From Prevotella communis (GTDB lineage: Bacteria; Bacteroidota; Bacteroidia; Bacteroidales; Bacteroidaceae): DNA of 64,000 nucleotides. Where the stretch lies: contig NZ_CP091794.1 in the NCBI RefSeq assembly GCF_022024175.1, positions 2,914,001-2,978,000 of the forward strand. The letters are read 5' to 3'. The notes beneath the pieces are model-generated. The model did no database searches. It saw only the letters and a list, made by a program, of their open reading frames with translations, and was not told where the DNA came from. This document shows positions 24,870 through 34,907 of the stretch, piece after piece; positions within the stretch are counted from its first letter, which is position 1, and the number at the start of each line of letters is the position of its first letter. Both the position numbers and the translations under genes were made by a program.

Positions 24870-27584
24870 TTAAAAATCCTTTTCCATTGGGGTGATGGCA
24901 TTACGCTTACCAATCAGCGACTCATCACTACCTGTTGGTGTGCCCACACCATTGCTGTTGTCCTGCCACCAGTTACCCTGACAGGTCTTTGAGGTGGCAA
25001 TCACACTACCTGCGCCCACATTAGCACTACCTAAGATACCTCCGTGCTTTTCATCCTGTGTCAAAATGATGAAGCTGGTACAGTCGGTGATGGTCAGCTC
25101 TGGTGTGTTATTTGAATTTGATTTGTTCTCTATACCACCCACGATACCACCGCAATAGATGACCGAAGCGCCAGTACCATTAAACGTACTGCCAGAATGG
25201 ATGATGCATTGGGTAACTGTAGTCTTTGATGCTGTAGAGACAATACCACCTGTAAACTTACGTCCCTGCGTGACAGATGTACTCACATTGGCATAGAGAT
25301 TTACCAGTACCTCGCAGTTCTTGACAGTGGCATTGTCGTAAGCCCATACCACCACACCTGCGGGGTTAGAGGCTTTGATGACCGTATTGTTGAGGGTCTT
25401 CACCTTGATATTACTGATTTCGGCCCCATCACCATGTACGGCAAAGGCTAAAGGTGCGATAGCATCTGTAGCTTGTGTCGCATCCTGAGTGGCTTCCAAA
25501 TTGGCAATTACATCAACCGTTAAGTTGTGTATGATACCTGTGACCTCATCAAAGATCATGGCCTTGGTGGTGATGGTCTTACCGTTACCATCCAGTTCGT
25601 ATTTCACATTGCCAGTGGTTGCCTGAACGGTGATATCCTTTGCCAGACGATAGCAGCTATCGGCTTTATTATATAAGCCGGTAGCAGAAGTAGATGACTG
25701 CAACTCTGCCTCACAGTCAATGATACCCGAATAGCGTTTGTCCGCAGCCACGGCATTGATAATTGCGGCACCCTCAACGCGGTTCTCGTCGAACGTAGGC
25801 CAGGCATTACCATCTGCCTTGAAGGTGGTGTGGCTCCCGTCTCTTTCGCCCACGATATTCTTGAACTGAGACTTACTCTGATTCAGGGTGATGCCATACT
25901 CAAAGGTGTTGTTGTTGATGTAGCCATTAGCCATACCCACGATACCACCACCCTTTTTGCTGCCACCATCCACACGATTGGTCACGGTGCAACCATCGAT
26001 AATGGCAATCTTACTTTCTGCGGAAAGGGAAGTAGCGGCAATACCACCCACGTAATCGACAGTACCATCTGACACTCTCAAGGCGGAATGACATTTCGAG
26101 ATGGTGCCAGTGTTGTTGACCACCACACCTGCGGCAGTGGCATGGGCTTCTGCATCTTTTGTTGTCACGCGGACATCCTCAATGGCGCCCTTGTTGGTTT
26201 CAGCTACAGCGGCATCGACAATATCACCAATCTGGATGGTGCCATTCTGCAGGGTAGCAGCATCCTCAAGGGTTGAGAGGAAACGGTGGTTACTGATAAT
26301 CGACTTGCCACCCAGGTTCAGCGTACAATAGAGGTTGTAGTTGCTGTTCCAATCCTGCAGATCAATATTATTTGTAACCAGCGCCACATTACCGGGTTTA
26401 TTCTTCTCGTTGGACGCAAGGAATTCGATAAGTTCAGTTCGGTTACTAATCTTGATAGGCTCGCCGGCATTACCATAGTCGTCGCAGATGGTATTGGTCA
26501 CCTCTTCTGTCCAATCCTCGACATAGGCCGACATCAGGATCTTACGACTGTCACGACTCAGGGTGACGGTGATGACAAGACGCTTGCCAGGCTCCAGATT
26601 ATAACTGGCTTTATTGGAATTATCCGGGTCAGCAAACAGATAATCGTTCTGGGCATAGAACGAGTAATGCTGACCAGAAAGACTGATTTTTGTAATGAGG
26701 TCGGTAGAGGGATTGGCAGAATAGTCGTAGGGCTGCACAATCGCATCATAGCGCGTGGTACTCACACTATCCTCTGCTCCACCGTTCTTATCTTTATCGT
26801 AATGTATCTTTTCCTCCTTAGCCAGCGGCATAATCTCTATAGGTGAACCCGCAGTGTCGTACGAGAAAATCTTAGCACTCAGGTCGTTCTCTGCCAAATC
26901 ATAAGCCAGAGCTTTACGAGTCACACCCTCGCCAGCTTTCAGAATGATGCTGATAAGCGAGCGCTTATGCTGCAGATAGAGCGGTATCTTCTTTAAGTCG
27001 TTATTATCGCTCACCATCTTGGACTGATTGTTCAGCGCCATCCACTCCTTGGCTGTGTGATAATTCAGGGCATCCAGATTGTCTGTGGGGTTATTGTTAT
27101 TCTCATCCCACAACTGCACATAGCCATAGCCTTCCAGACGGTCTTGCTGCAGCCAGTCTTTCTGAGTGTTCTGAACAGGTGAGAGGTTCTCCGTACCGGC
27201 AACGGCCTTAAAGGCATAGGGTACGGTGGTGCTGGACCAATATAGCGGCGTATGGCCGGTCTTTGGACTCAATGTGCCATCAGTCTTTAAGGTGTCAGGG
27301 CCATAGGTGCCCGTGCCAATGACCTTACCGTCGGCATACATGTCAATAGTAAACTCATAAGCCTTATTAACAGCCTGGAACTTATTCATCTCCTCCTCAT
27401 AATCCTCTTGAGCGCCACGGGTGGCAGGAGCACCAGGCAGAGAAGTGGTAAACATCACTTCCTCGCCATCGGAGATACCATCGGAGAAGAGGCTGTCAAT
27501 GGTCTCATTACAACCTGTCATTACAAGGATGAAGGTCATCATGAGCACCAGCTGTGATAGTTTATATAGATAGTTTCTCTTCAT
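24870..27584 (-). CDS. Large fimbrillin-like lipoprotein with GLUG beta-helix region
   Basis: 904 residues, the largest subunit. It has a lipobox VMTGC (Cys25), followed by NETID, and an ATRG site (Arg56). The fimbrillin-like part contains IPLYLQHKRSLISIIL. After about residue 370 the entry motif PIKISNRTELIEFL leads into a long run of short beta strands with Gly/Asn turns and GLUG-like units such as GGIAATSLSAESKI, GGGIVGMANGYINNN and CGGIVGGIENKS. This resembles right-handed beta-helix adhesins. It is likely the outermost binding subunit. Confidence 0.78.
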   Translation of the reverse strand: MKRNYLYKLSQLVLMMTFILVMTGCNETIDSLFSDGISDGEEVMFTTSLPGAPATRGAQEDYEEEMNKFQAVNKAYEFTIDMYADGKVIGTGTYGPDTLKTDGTLSPKTGHTPLYWSSTTVPYAFKAVAGTENLSPVQNTQKDWLQQDRLEGYGYVQLWDENNNNPTDNLDALNYHTAKEWMALNNQSKMVSDNNDLKKIPLYLQHKRSLISIILKAGEGVTRKALAYDLAENDLSAKIFSYDTAGSPIEIMPLAKEEKIHYDKDKNGGAEDSVSTTRYDAIVQPYDYSANPSTDLITKISLSGQHYSFYAQNDYLFADPDNSNKASYNLEPGKRLVITVTLSRDSRKILMSAYVEDWTEEVTNTICDDYGNAGEPIKISNRTELIEFLASNEKNKPGNVALVTNNIDLQDWNSNYNLYCTLNLGGKSIISNHRFLSTLEDAATLQNGTIQIGDIVDAAVAETNKGAIEDVRVTTKDAEAHATAAGVVVNNTGTISKCHSALRVSDGTVDYVGGIAATSLSAESKIAIIDGCTVTNRVDGGSKKGGGIVGMANGYINNNTFEYGITLNQSKSQFKNIVGERDGSHTTFKADGNAWPTFDENRVEGAAIINAVAADKRYSGIIDCEAELQSSTSATGLYNKADSCYRLAKDITVQATTGNVKYELDGNGKTITTKAMIFDEVTGIIHNLTVDVIANLEATQDATQATDAIAPLAFAVHGDGAEISNIKVKTLNNTVIKASNPAGVVVWAYDNATVKNCEVLVNLYANVSTSVTQGRKFTGGIVSTASKTTVTQCIIHSGSTFNGTGASVIYCGGIVGGIENKSNSNNTPELTITDCTSFIILTQDEKHGGILGSANVGAGSVIATSKTCQGNWWQDNSNGVGTPTGSDESLIGKRNAITPMEKDF

Positions 27585-27591
27585 GTCTTTC

Positions 27592-28776
27592 TTAGTTCTG
27601 ATTATCGTCCTTTATCGTACCATCAGCAGAATAGTTGGCTGTATCCATATCCCAGGGTTTGATTTTGGCAGTGACCTCTGCTATCAGACTGCGGCGCAAC
27701 TCCATATTGTAGATATACTTAGTGCCACTTTTCAACGTCAGGTTCTTCACACCTTTATAGGTGGTCACGTGCTTGACGGCATCGGCAGCGTCGGACTCTC
27801 TCCAGGTGATACGGATACCCTGCAGGGTGCCGAATGCTATACATTCGAACGACTTGAGATAGCCGCCCACAGGTGTTGAGCGCTTGAACATGTTGAAAGA
27901 AGAACCATAAGGATTGTCTTTTATTGTGGACTGATATTTATTATCGTCAACATTGATGGGAAGGGAGGTGGCGGCAGGAAGCGTACCGTCGGACAGAATG
28001 CAATAAGGCACATAGCCCGTCTCGGCCACGCCCAGCAGTTCAACACGCTCTATCCAGGCTGAGTCAATTACAGCAGACTGGTCTAACGAGCTCTTCAGGT
28101 TGACCTGTACCTGTGCGAACTGGTGCTTAAAGAACAGTTTTACACGGTTGGCCTCGGGAGTACCACCAGAAGGACGTGCAGTTTCCAAAGCCAGGATAGG
28201 GTCTGGTTGCTCCGCCATCGACGTCTTATCACCTCTTGTCAGATCGTAGGCCAGCATATACTTATCCTTATATTTATCGGTGACATCCGGATAGATTTTC
28301 AGGGAACTATTGCTAATGCTCCCATCAAGATCATTATTGTCTGTCAGCGCCAGGAAGATATGGTTCAAGCGGTTCTGCCAATAGAAACACTTGGAGTTCA
28401 CATCGAAGCCATAGATATCCAGACTATCTTTAACTACCTCGGAGTATGCCTTATTCCAATAGACGGCATTACCCGTGCTGTTACTAATCTTCAGCCAGGC
28501 TGTGGTCATGTTGACATCGGCAACAGGAGCACCAAACTCAGAACCGATAGTATCGTTTACACCGGCATGGAAGAACATGGAGCAGACAAAGTGACTGTTC
28601 TTAGGCATATAGGATGCCGAGGCAGCACGCGTGATAACTGCATCCGTATTGCCAGCCGAGAAAAGCACAGGCATGCGCTCTATCTGCTGTAGTCCTTCGT
28701 CAAATGTCTCCTGTTCGGCAGTACATCCTGCCAATACCAAGGCCATGATGATATATATGTTAATCCAGAATTTCAC
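27592..28776 (-). CDS. Fimbrillin-like lipoprotein, single domain (GTG start)
   Basis: About 394 residues. No ATG precedes the signal peptide in frame. GTG at 28776 gives a compact lipoprotein signal (MKFWINIYIIMALVLAGC), whereas TTG at 28797 would add seven codons made from the CTCAATT repeat. The lipobox Cys is at 18 and is followed by TAEQE; VITRA gives Arg50. The fimbrillin-like strand is RVKLFFKHQFAQVQVNL and the end motif is 'VTAKIKPWDMDTANYS'. It is a single domain with no adhesin tail. It lies between the double-domain genes and the beta-helix genes. Confidence 0.75.
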   Translation of the reverse strand: MKFWINIYIIMALVLAGCTAEQETFDEGLQQIERMPVLFSAGNTDAVITRAASASYMPKNSHFVCSMFFHAGVNDTIGSEFGAPVADVNMTTAWLKISNSTGNAVYWNKAYSEVVKDSLDIYGFDVNSKCFYWQNRLNHIFLALTDNNDLDGSISNSSLKIYPDVTDKYKDKYMLAYDLTRGDKTSMAEQPDPILALETARPSGGTPEANRVKLFFKHQFAQVQVNLKSSLDQSAVIDSAWIERVELLGVAETGYVPYCILSDGTLPAATSLPINVDDNKYQSTIKDNPYGSSFNMFKRSTPVGGYLKSFECIAFGTLQGIRITWRESDAADAVKHVTTYKGVKNLTLKSGTKYIYNMELRRSLIAEVTAKIKPWDMDTANYSADGTIKDDNQN

Positions 28777-28785
28777 GTCTAAACT

Positions 28786-28821
28786 CTCAATTTTCAATTC
28801 TCAACTTGCGGCAACGCCGCA
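28786..28821. repeat. CTCAATT heptamer array plus hairpin
   Basis: CTCAATT, TTCAATT and CTCAACT in tandem (28786-28806) are followed at once by TGCGGC-AAC-GCCGCA (28807-28821), a perfect 6-bp stem. It fills the gap between two fimbrillin genes where the downstream gene's leader and start codon are. Confidence 0.7.
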
Positions 28822-28826
28822 CATCT

Positions 28827-30659
28827 CTAGTCCCAGTCGAGCGTGGCATTACCGCTACCAGTCTCTTCTATCCAGTCCTTCACTAAAGCACGGAACTGAA
28901 TCTCTTCTTTTTTTAGTGTGATGGTGTAGGTATAACTCTTGCCACGTTCCCAGGTGGTAATGCCTTCATTATCTTTGTCTTCGCACAGGTTCAACTGCAA
29001 CTTATACTTTGTGCTATCGGCCAGGGTGACAGTGATGAAAGCATCGTTGGTGATGGTCTGCGGCAGCACGATGACTGTTTCGTCCTTACCCAGTCTGCTG
29101 ATAGCATCGGTTGCAGAAGTAATACCCGTGATGACTCCATCCTCCATGTTGATAGTACCAGCGGTAATAAGGTTGCTGACGGCAATCGTAGCTTTTTCAA
29201 AATCCACGGCATCGGCACCGGTGGTGGTCTCCAGCTTGAAAACGACCTTAGTCATGGCATGCTCAAAAATCAGGGGCACATTACGCGTACGGGGTGCGAT
29301 GGCCGCACCAGCATCAATGTTGTTATGTTTGGCAGTGGTTCCCCAAAGGACATCCTCATTCTGTTTTACCTCGAGATTGTTTTCGTTACCACTCAGTGCA
29401 CGGAAGAAGAACTGGTCCGTGCCGTTGGGCCAGTAGATGGCAGGAGAGTTGGTCCACTCGCCAGAGTTAAGAGTGGAAGTGGTGGCCAATGCGTATTCAT
29501 TGGAGGAAGAAGCCTTCTTCCAGAACAGGCGGAATGAAGCCCCATCCTTAAAGGCTTCACCGGCATCTTCAACAGTCACGTTGACAATGTCATGATCAAA
29601 GGCGATGTCGCCATTGCCCTCGGCAGTCACCGTGGTCCAATCTTTCAGAGAGGCTTCCACCGTTATTGCGGTTTTGCTGACGTTTACATCAAGATGATAA
29701 TCGACGCCCGACTGAGTCGCGATAGCGGTCTGATTAGCATCATAGCCCTCTTTGGCCCATGCCGTAGCCTTCAGCATATCATCGGTGATGGTAAGTGTGT
29801 AGTTATTGCCCTCCACGTCAACAATGTTTAGTAGTTTGTCGCCCACGTTGAGCGGTGTGCCGGGGGCCACAATAGCGGTGAAGGTACGAGTGGCGCCCGA
29901 TGTGTAAGGTTCGCCATACATCTGGATGTTCGCTGCTGTCGTACTTGTGATTGTTCCTTCCGGCGCATTCACCTCTGACACTGCCAGCATCTGGTTCAGC
30001 ATCAACTGGGTGTCTTTCATCGGTGTCGTACCAAAGGTTTTATCTGTCTTGATGGTGACCGTCACCTCACTCATGGCGTGGGTGAATGGTACTGTCAGTT
30101 TACCAAGTTGGGTCTTTGCGTGCTTATAGGTTACGGCAGCCTGTTCGGCCGACCACAGCAGGTCGGCATGCTGCACAACCTCGGCAGATGTCTGCTCTTT
30201 ACTGATGGTCCAACCCAGTTTGCCAGTCGTTTCTTCCAAAGTGGTTGTAGGTGCTCCACCATTATAGCAATAGCCATAATAGGTCTGCAGTGCATGGCCA
30301 GCGGTACGCAGATCCGTGGTCTCAGCACTTGAGTTACTGAAATCATCCCAATAGAGTACGGGCGGTACAGAAGCCTTGAATGTAACAAGTTTCGGAGCTT
30401 GGTCTGTAACCACAGTGGTATAGGTGCCTTTCTCGCCTCCTGTGGTATGACGGATATATACCAGCAGCTGGTCATCATCAGCAAAGCTGCCGTTGACTGC
30501 TCTTGTCACGAGGCGCTGTGAGTTCAGACTGGTTTCCAACAGTAGGGGTGTCTTCCCACTGCCCGACAGGGTGTCGCTCATGTTTTCATCGCTGGCACAT
30601 CCTGTCAGCATCAGCGCTATACCAATATATAATATGTTTCTTTTCTTCATCATGTGCAT
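28827..30659 (-). CDS. Double-domain fimbrillin-like lipoprotein
   Basis: 610 residues with two successive fimbrillin modules. Each has its own 'W..G' strand and the hallmark strand: TVPFTHAMSEVTVTIK near residue 195 and PLIFEHAMTKVVFKLET near 465. Each also has its own terminal motif: VEASLKDWTTVTAEGN and FRALVKDWIEETGSGN. Lipobox LTGC (Cys21) is followed by ASDEN; LVTRA gives Arg53. Three clustered ATGs (30659, 30653, 30650) are possible starts. It is closely related to the next upstream gene. The two-domain layout suggests that two shaft units are made as one chain. Confidence 0.8.
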   Translation of the reverse strand: MHMMKKRNILYIGIALMLTGCASDENMSDTLSGSGKTPLLLETSLNSQRLVTRAVNGSFADDDQLLVYIRHTTGGEKGTYTTVVTDQAPKLVTFKASVPPVLYWDDFSNSSAETTDLRTAGHALQTYYGYCYNGGAPTTTLEETTGKLGWTISKEQTSAEVVQHADLLWSAEQAAVTYKHAKTQLGKLTVPFTHAMSEVTVTIKTDKTFGTTPMKDTQLMLNQMLAVSEVNAPEGTITSTTAANIQMYGEPYTSGATRTFTAIVAPGTPLNVGDKLLNIVDVEGNNYTLTITDDMLKATAWAKEGYDANQTAIATQSGVDYHLDVNVSKTAITVEASLKDWTTVTAEGNGDIAFDHDIVNVTVEDAGEAFKDGASFRLFWKKASSSNEYALATTSTLNSGEWTNSPAIYWPNGTDQFFFRALSGNENNLEVKQNEDVLWGTTAKHNNIDAGAAIAPRTRNVPLIFEHAMTKVVFKLETTTGADAVDFEKATIAVSNLITAGTINMEDGVITGITSATDAISRLGKDETVIVLPQTITNDAFITVTLADSTKYKLQLNLCEDKDNEGITTWERGKSYTYTITLKKEEIQFRALVKDWIEETGSGNATLDWD

Positions 30660-30665
30660 TGTTGC

Positions 30666-32585
30666 TTAGAACCAAACATTCTCACTGGCATTTACCTTTT
30701 TCCAATCAGTCAGTGTGGCTGAGACCGTGAGCTTTGTTTTCTGCAGGTTCAGCACATAAACATAGTGCTCGCCCGACTTCCATGCGGTGATCTTCTCATT
30801 AGAGGTTTGATCCACAATCGAAGCCACGTCAGCGTAATAGACATCGGTCTCATCTGTTCCGTTTGTGATGGTGATGCGGAACTTCATGTCGCTCAAATCC
30901 TGAGGCACGATGGCACTCAGACGTTTGCTGGCATCGTTGGCATCTTTGTCAAGTACATATTCGCCTGCCACACCCGTAGGAACAACCTCGCGTGTGCCCA
31001 GTGTCACGTCTCCAGTATTTTTCACATTTACCAGTTCCACCTTGGCTCCTGTCAGATTCACTTGATTATCACCTGATGATGCCGTGATGAGGTTCACCTC
31101 CACCTGTGCCATCATATAGCGGAAGTTCAGGTTGATGTTACCTTCGGTGGCGCAGATACCACCCTCAAAGAGTTTGGTGGTAGTGTGACCTGGTTCCTTG
31201 TTGGTGCATACTGCATCCTCGGCAATCTCCGGACGAGCAATCAACAGGTCAGAAGGGAATGTTCCTTCTTGATAAGCCACATTATTGACCTTGATAACCT
31301 GCATGCCCATGGTTGCATCTTCGCCATCAACAACCTTTGCTGTCGTAGGCCATACACCACGGAACTGATAGTGCGTCAGGTGGTCGGGCCAATAGAGCTG
31401 AGGCGTCATCGTCCAGCCTGTGGCAGTTGCATAGCTCATCTCGGCATCCTTAGAATAGCCATTGTTGAGCGATGTACTGCGATAGAAATCGAAGGCTTTG
31501 TCGAAACTCTTTCCCTTGTCGCCATAGGCATTGTTCACGAGAATCTTGGGAAGTTCCTCTGCAGCCTCTACGGTTGTCCAGTCCACCACGGTGGCAGATA
31601 CCTGAATGGCGGTCTTGTTGACCGTCACCTTGATGATATAGTTCTTGCCCGCCTTGGTGAGGTCATCAGTATCATGGTCTGCAGCATTGATAGCCGCACG
31701 AATCTTTTCGGAAGACACATAGTAGATGTTGTCGTCGGCATTGATTCTGATGATGTCAGCACCTTTTATGAAAGCGCTGCCTGGCATCACCAGTGCTTCT
31801 TTGGTCACGTTGTAACCGGTGGCGGCAGTGGCAGCCTGATACATGGTGACGCCCGTATTGTTACCTAATGTGACGGTACCATCAGTCACGTTCACCGTGC
31901 CGTTAGTATGTGCCCAGTCGAGCAGCGTCACCGTGGGATCATTGACAAACTTGCTATCAGCAAATCCCTCTCCAGCCTTGAGGCTTACGGTCACCTTACT
32001 CAAGGCATGGCGAAACTCCAATTGCTTGCCAGTGCCACGTGCATCAAACTTATAAGTATTATTAGCTTTTACATTATTTGATATCAGCAGATTTTTCTCG
32101 CTCCAACCAGTGGTTTGGTCGGCATTGACATCCCACACCAGTGCGGTATAGTCGGAAATCGCCGGTGCCGTTGTCAGACCATTAACGGCTGCACCATAGA
32201 TGGTAAGACCGGTGGTGCGGCCGGTTGTGGCATTAGCAGGGTCGGCCATACCATAGTCGTCCCAATAGAGGACGGGTGTGAGCGACAGACCATTGCTTGT
32301 GTTTGTCGATAGTTCGGCTTCTGCCGTTGTGGTTTTCACCACTTCCTCTTGCGTATGTCCTGTCCATGTGCCACTCACCTGCAGGGCGATGGCTGTTCCC
32401 ACGGTCAATGCCTGATAGGTATCGCCGGCAGCACGCGTCACCACAGCATGACTGCCTTTCACAATGCCGGCAGACAACTGGATGGCATCGTTGGCACGAG
32501 GTGTGCCGTCGGTCAGCTCGTCGCTATTGTTGCAAGCAGTGAGCAACACCAGAGTCGTGATATATAAATAATGTTTAAGTCTCAT
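30666..32585 (-). CDS. Double-domain fimbrillin-like lipoprotein
   Basis: 639 residues. It has a lipobox LLTAC (Cys18), then NNSDE, and a VVTRA site (Arg51). Module 1 includes TPVLYWDDYG and KQLEFRHALSKVTVSLKAG; module 2 includes TPQLYWPDHLTHYQFRG and INLNFRYMMAQVEVNL. The module ends are VSATVVDWTTVEAAEE and VSATLTDWKKVNASEN. It is a clear paralogue of the 28827-30659 product. Intercistronic gaps are 6 and 8 nt. Confidence 0.8.
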   Translation of the reverse strand: MRLKHYLYITTLVLLTACNNSDELTDGTPRANDAIQLSAGIVKGSHAVVTRAAGDTYQALTVGTAIALQVSGTWTGHTQEEVVKTTTAEAELSTNTSNGLSLTPVLYWDDYGMADPANATTGRTTGLTIYGAAVNGLTTAPAISDYTALVWDVNADQTTGWSEKNLLISNNVKANNTYKFDARGTGKQLEFRHALSKVTVSLKAGEGFADSKFVNDPTVTLLDWAHTNGTVNVTDGTVTLGNNTGVTMYQAATAATGYNVTKEALVMPGSAFIKGADIIRINADDNIYYVSSEKIRAAINAADHDTDDLTKAGKNYIIKVTVNKTAIQVSATVVDWTTVEAAEELPKILVNNAYGDKGKSFDKAFDFYRSTSLNNGYSKDAEMSYATATGWTMTPQLYWPDHLTHYQFRGVWPTTAKVVDGEDATMGMQVIKVNNVAYQEGTFPSDLLIARPEIAEDAVCTNKEPGHTTTKLFEGGICATEGNINLNFRYMMAQVEVNLITASSGDNQVNLTGAKVELVNVKNTGDVTLGTREVVPTGVAGEYVLDKDANDASKRLSAIVPQDLSDMKFRITITNGTDETDVYYADVASIVDQTSNEKITAWKSGEHYVYVLNLQKTKLTVSATLTDWKKVNASENVWF

Positions 32586-32593
32586 TCTCTTTC

Positions 32594-34837
32594 TTATCTG
32601 ATTTGAACATTGTCATCGCCAGCCTCCACGTCTTCCCAGTTGGCCAGTGTTGCAGAGAGCTTGGCAATGCCGGCCTTGGTGAGTTTGAAAGTGTAGGTGT
32701 ACTTGTAGTTGGGTAACCAACGATTAATGACGTATTTCCCGTTGCCATTTTGAGGGTATGGATTGGCAATAAGGTTATTTCCAACTGTTGTGGCCACAAC
32801 ATCCTCCATCGTTACGATATACTGGTTGTTGTCGGCCGTGGTGATGGTGAGCATCACATCGTCGAGCGACTGTGGAATGAAGCCGTAGTGCCATGGAGTT
32901 TGGTTGTTGCCTGTCGTCTTCTCGTTGTTCACGGTCGCAGTACCATTGTCGGGAATTACGAGTCCATTACCCATCAGTACCTTACCTGTGGTGTGGATAT
33001 TACTCAATTCCATCTTGGCATTAGTCAGGTCTACCTTATCGTCGTCTTCGGTGGTAGTCAACTTGATGTTGACATCGCTCATCATGTGGAACAATACCAT
33101 GGTGATGGAACCCTCGGTAGGACCGATAGCCTTGAAAATCTGATGACTGGTGCTGCTGGCATCAAAGCCGTTCACATCGTGGTCATAGGTCAACTTACCT
33201 GATGTTGATGCAAAGGGTGCGCCCCAGCATACGTCTTTATAAGTATCACCGAAATCCGCCTTCAATGTGACATAGTCGCCATGTTCACTGTCAGCATTTA
33301 CCTTCCAGCTGTCATCCGTCTTAGGCATTACTGTGCGGAAGTGGTAGAACGTCTTGTTGTCGGGCCAATACCAGGCAGTGTTCGTGGCCGAGGCGTCCTG
33401 TGCGGCATAGATACCTGAGTTCTGCGATGCCTCCACCAGCTGTGCTTTACTGTCGGTAAGACTGTAGCCTGTGTTCCACTCATAACTCTCGAATGCATCG
33501 TCGATGGTAGCCGAGATGTTGCTGGCCCTGAACAGGTCGAAGTCGGCCTCTCCGGTCTTCTTGTTGTTGTTCTCAAGCAGAGACACCAGGATGCGGGCGT
33601 TGGTGGGTTCCATCTCGTCGGCTTCCACCGTTTCCCAGTCAACAACGGCAGCCGTGAAGTTGTCCATTTTCTTTTTGCCCACACTCATGGTAAACTCGTA
33701 ATGCACACCGGGGCGCATCTTGTTGCCGTCAAGGGCCGGTGTTGTGCCGTCGCTCAGTGTTTTGCCAGCCAATGCCGTCATCAGCATCGACTTACTCATA
33801 TGATAGAGGTTGTAATCGATGGTGAAGTAAATCTCGTCAGCATTAATGCTACTTAGGTCTGTACCAGGCACCATAAGTCCGTCCAGCACATAGGCATAGG
33901 TGCCATTGGTACTGCGATTATCCTCGGTCACCGCCAGTTGACTGATGGTCTCAGTGCCTGGCGTTGTCTGGAACTCGCCTTCGGTGATGTCAAAAGTGCC
34001 GCTGGTGTTGAAACCCTTGAGCACAATGTTCTCGTTTGCCTCGGTAAAGGCAAACGCATCTTTGTCTGTAAAGCCCTCACCTTTCTTTATTTTAAAGGTG
34101 ATGCGGGTCAGTGCGTGGTAAAAGACCAGTTTTCCGCTACCGAATTTTTTGTGCTCAGAACTGAACATCACGCGTTTGTCGTCAGTTTCGCTTAACTTCG
34201 CCACATTGTTGCTGAAGCAGAGGTCCTGACTGGCGATAAAGTTATCTTGATTCTGATTGCTAACTCCCTTTTCACGCAATGGCCACGTCAGGGTGGTGGT
34301 GCCGTTATCCCTGTCCCAAATGTTATCGTATTGATAGGAACCAGCGATGGCCCAAGTCGTTGCATCTTTCGTTCCATTGGGGCTGCCTTCCAGCGTCTCG
34401 TTGACAGAGCCCTCTAAGTAATAGCCAGGTACACAGGCGGCATAGGCCGACAGCTGAGAGTTGCGCGAATAGCTATCCTCCCAGAAACGTCCGAAATCGC
34501 TGGCAAAGTGCACGGCATTGGCTTTTGCTGCTGAGGTACCCTGCAGATAACCAATGGTGCGTGTGTAAACTGCGCCGGCGTTGTCCTTTTCACTCTTTAA
34601 TACCAGATAAACACTGGTACCTGAGGCGAACGGCTTGGCAGCATTCTCGTTGGTGGTTGTCACCGAGCGTGTCACGGCACGATGAATGGCAGGACTGTCG
34701 TTCAACACACCCGCTGTCAGTTCTATAGGGGTTTTACCCTGATTGTCGGGAATAGACAGCGCATCGTCTGAGTTGCATGCTGCTGTGAGCATGCAACTCA
34801 GTGCGAGTGCTATATATTTTTCCGCCTTTTTAAGCAT
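32594..34837 (-). CDS. Double-domain fimbrillin-like lipoprotein
   Basis: 747 residues, two fimbrillin modules. It has a lipobox LTAAC (Cys21), NSDDA, and an AVTRS site (Arg57). Shared strands are KLVFYHALTRITFKIKKGEG (module 1) and TMVLFHMMSDVNIKLTT (module 2); the end motif is LSATLANWEDVEAGDD. It is strongly similar over its whole length to the adjacent 34908-37241 product (for example VCWGAPF against YVWGAPF and FWEDSYSRNSQL against YWDDAFGRESQL), so the two genes are a tandem duplication. A hairpin in the 70-bp gap upstream may lower its expression relative to that neighbour. Confidence 0.8.
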   Translation of the reverse strand: MLKKAEKYIALALSCMLTAACNSDDALSIPDNQGKTPIELTAGVLNDSPAIHRAVTRSVTTTNENAAKPFASGTSVYLVLKSEKDNAGAVYTRTIGYLQGTSAAKANAVHFASDFGRFWEDSYSRNSQLSAYAACVPGYYLEGSVNETLEGSPNGTKDATTWAIAGSYQYDNIWDRDNGTTTLTWPLREKGVSNQNQDNFIASQDLCFSNNVAKLSETDDKRVMFSSEHKKFGSGKLVFYHALTRITFKIKKGEGFTDKDAFAFTEANENIVLKGFNTSGTFDITEGEFQTTPGTETISQLAVTEDNRSTNGTYAYVLDGLMVPGTDLSSINADEIYFTIDYNLYHMSKSMLMTALAGKTLSDGTTPALDGNKMRPGVHYEFTMSVGKKKMDNFTAAVVDWETVEADEMEPTNARILVSLLENNNKKTGEADFDLFRASNISATIDDAFESYEWNTGYSLTDSKAQLVEASQNSGIYAAQDASATNTAWYWPDNKTFYHFRTVMPKTDDSWKVNADSEHGDYVTLKADFGDTYKDVCWGAPFASTSGKLTYDHDVNGFDASSTSHQIFKAIGPTEGSITMVLFHMMSDVNIKLTTTEDDDKVDLTNAKMELSNIHTTGKVLMGNGLVIPDNGTATVNNEKTTGNNQTPWHYGFIPQSLDDVMLTITTADNNQYIVTMEDVVATTVGNNLIANPYPQNGNGKYVINRWLPNYKYTYTFKLTKAGIAKLSATLANWEDVEAGDDNVQIR

Positions 34838-34871
34838 CTTGTTGTTTTATGAATCTTTTGTTTGTATAGTG

Positions 34872-34898
34872 CATACCAAGCATTGTTACTTTGGTATG
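34872..34898 (-). promoter_or_regulatory. Intercistronic hairpin inside the fimbrial operon
   Basis: CATACCAA (34872-34879) pairs perfectly with TTGGTATG (34891-34898). It lies 10 nt after the stop at 34908 and is not followed by a T-run. No -7 box is visible before the next gene, so attenuation or RNA processing is more likely than full termination. Confidence 0.5.
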
Positions 34899-34907
34899 AT
34901 ACAAATA

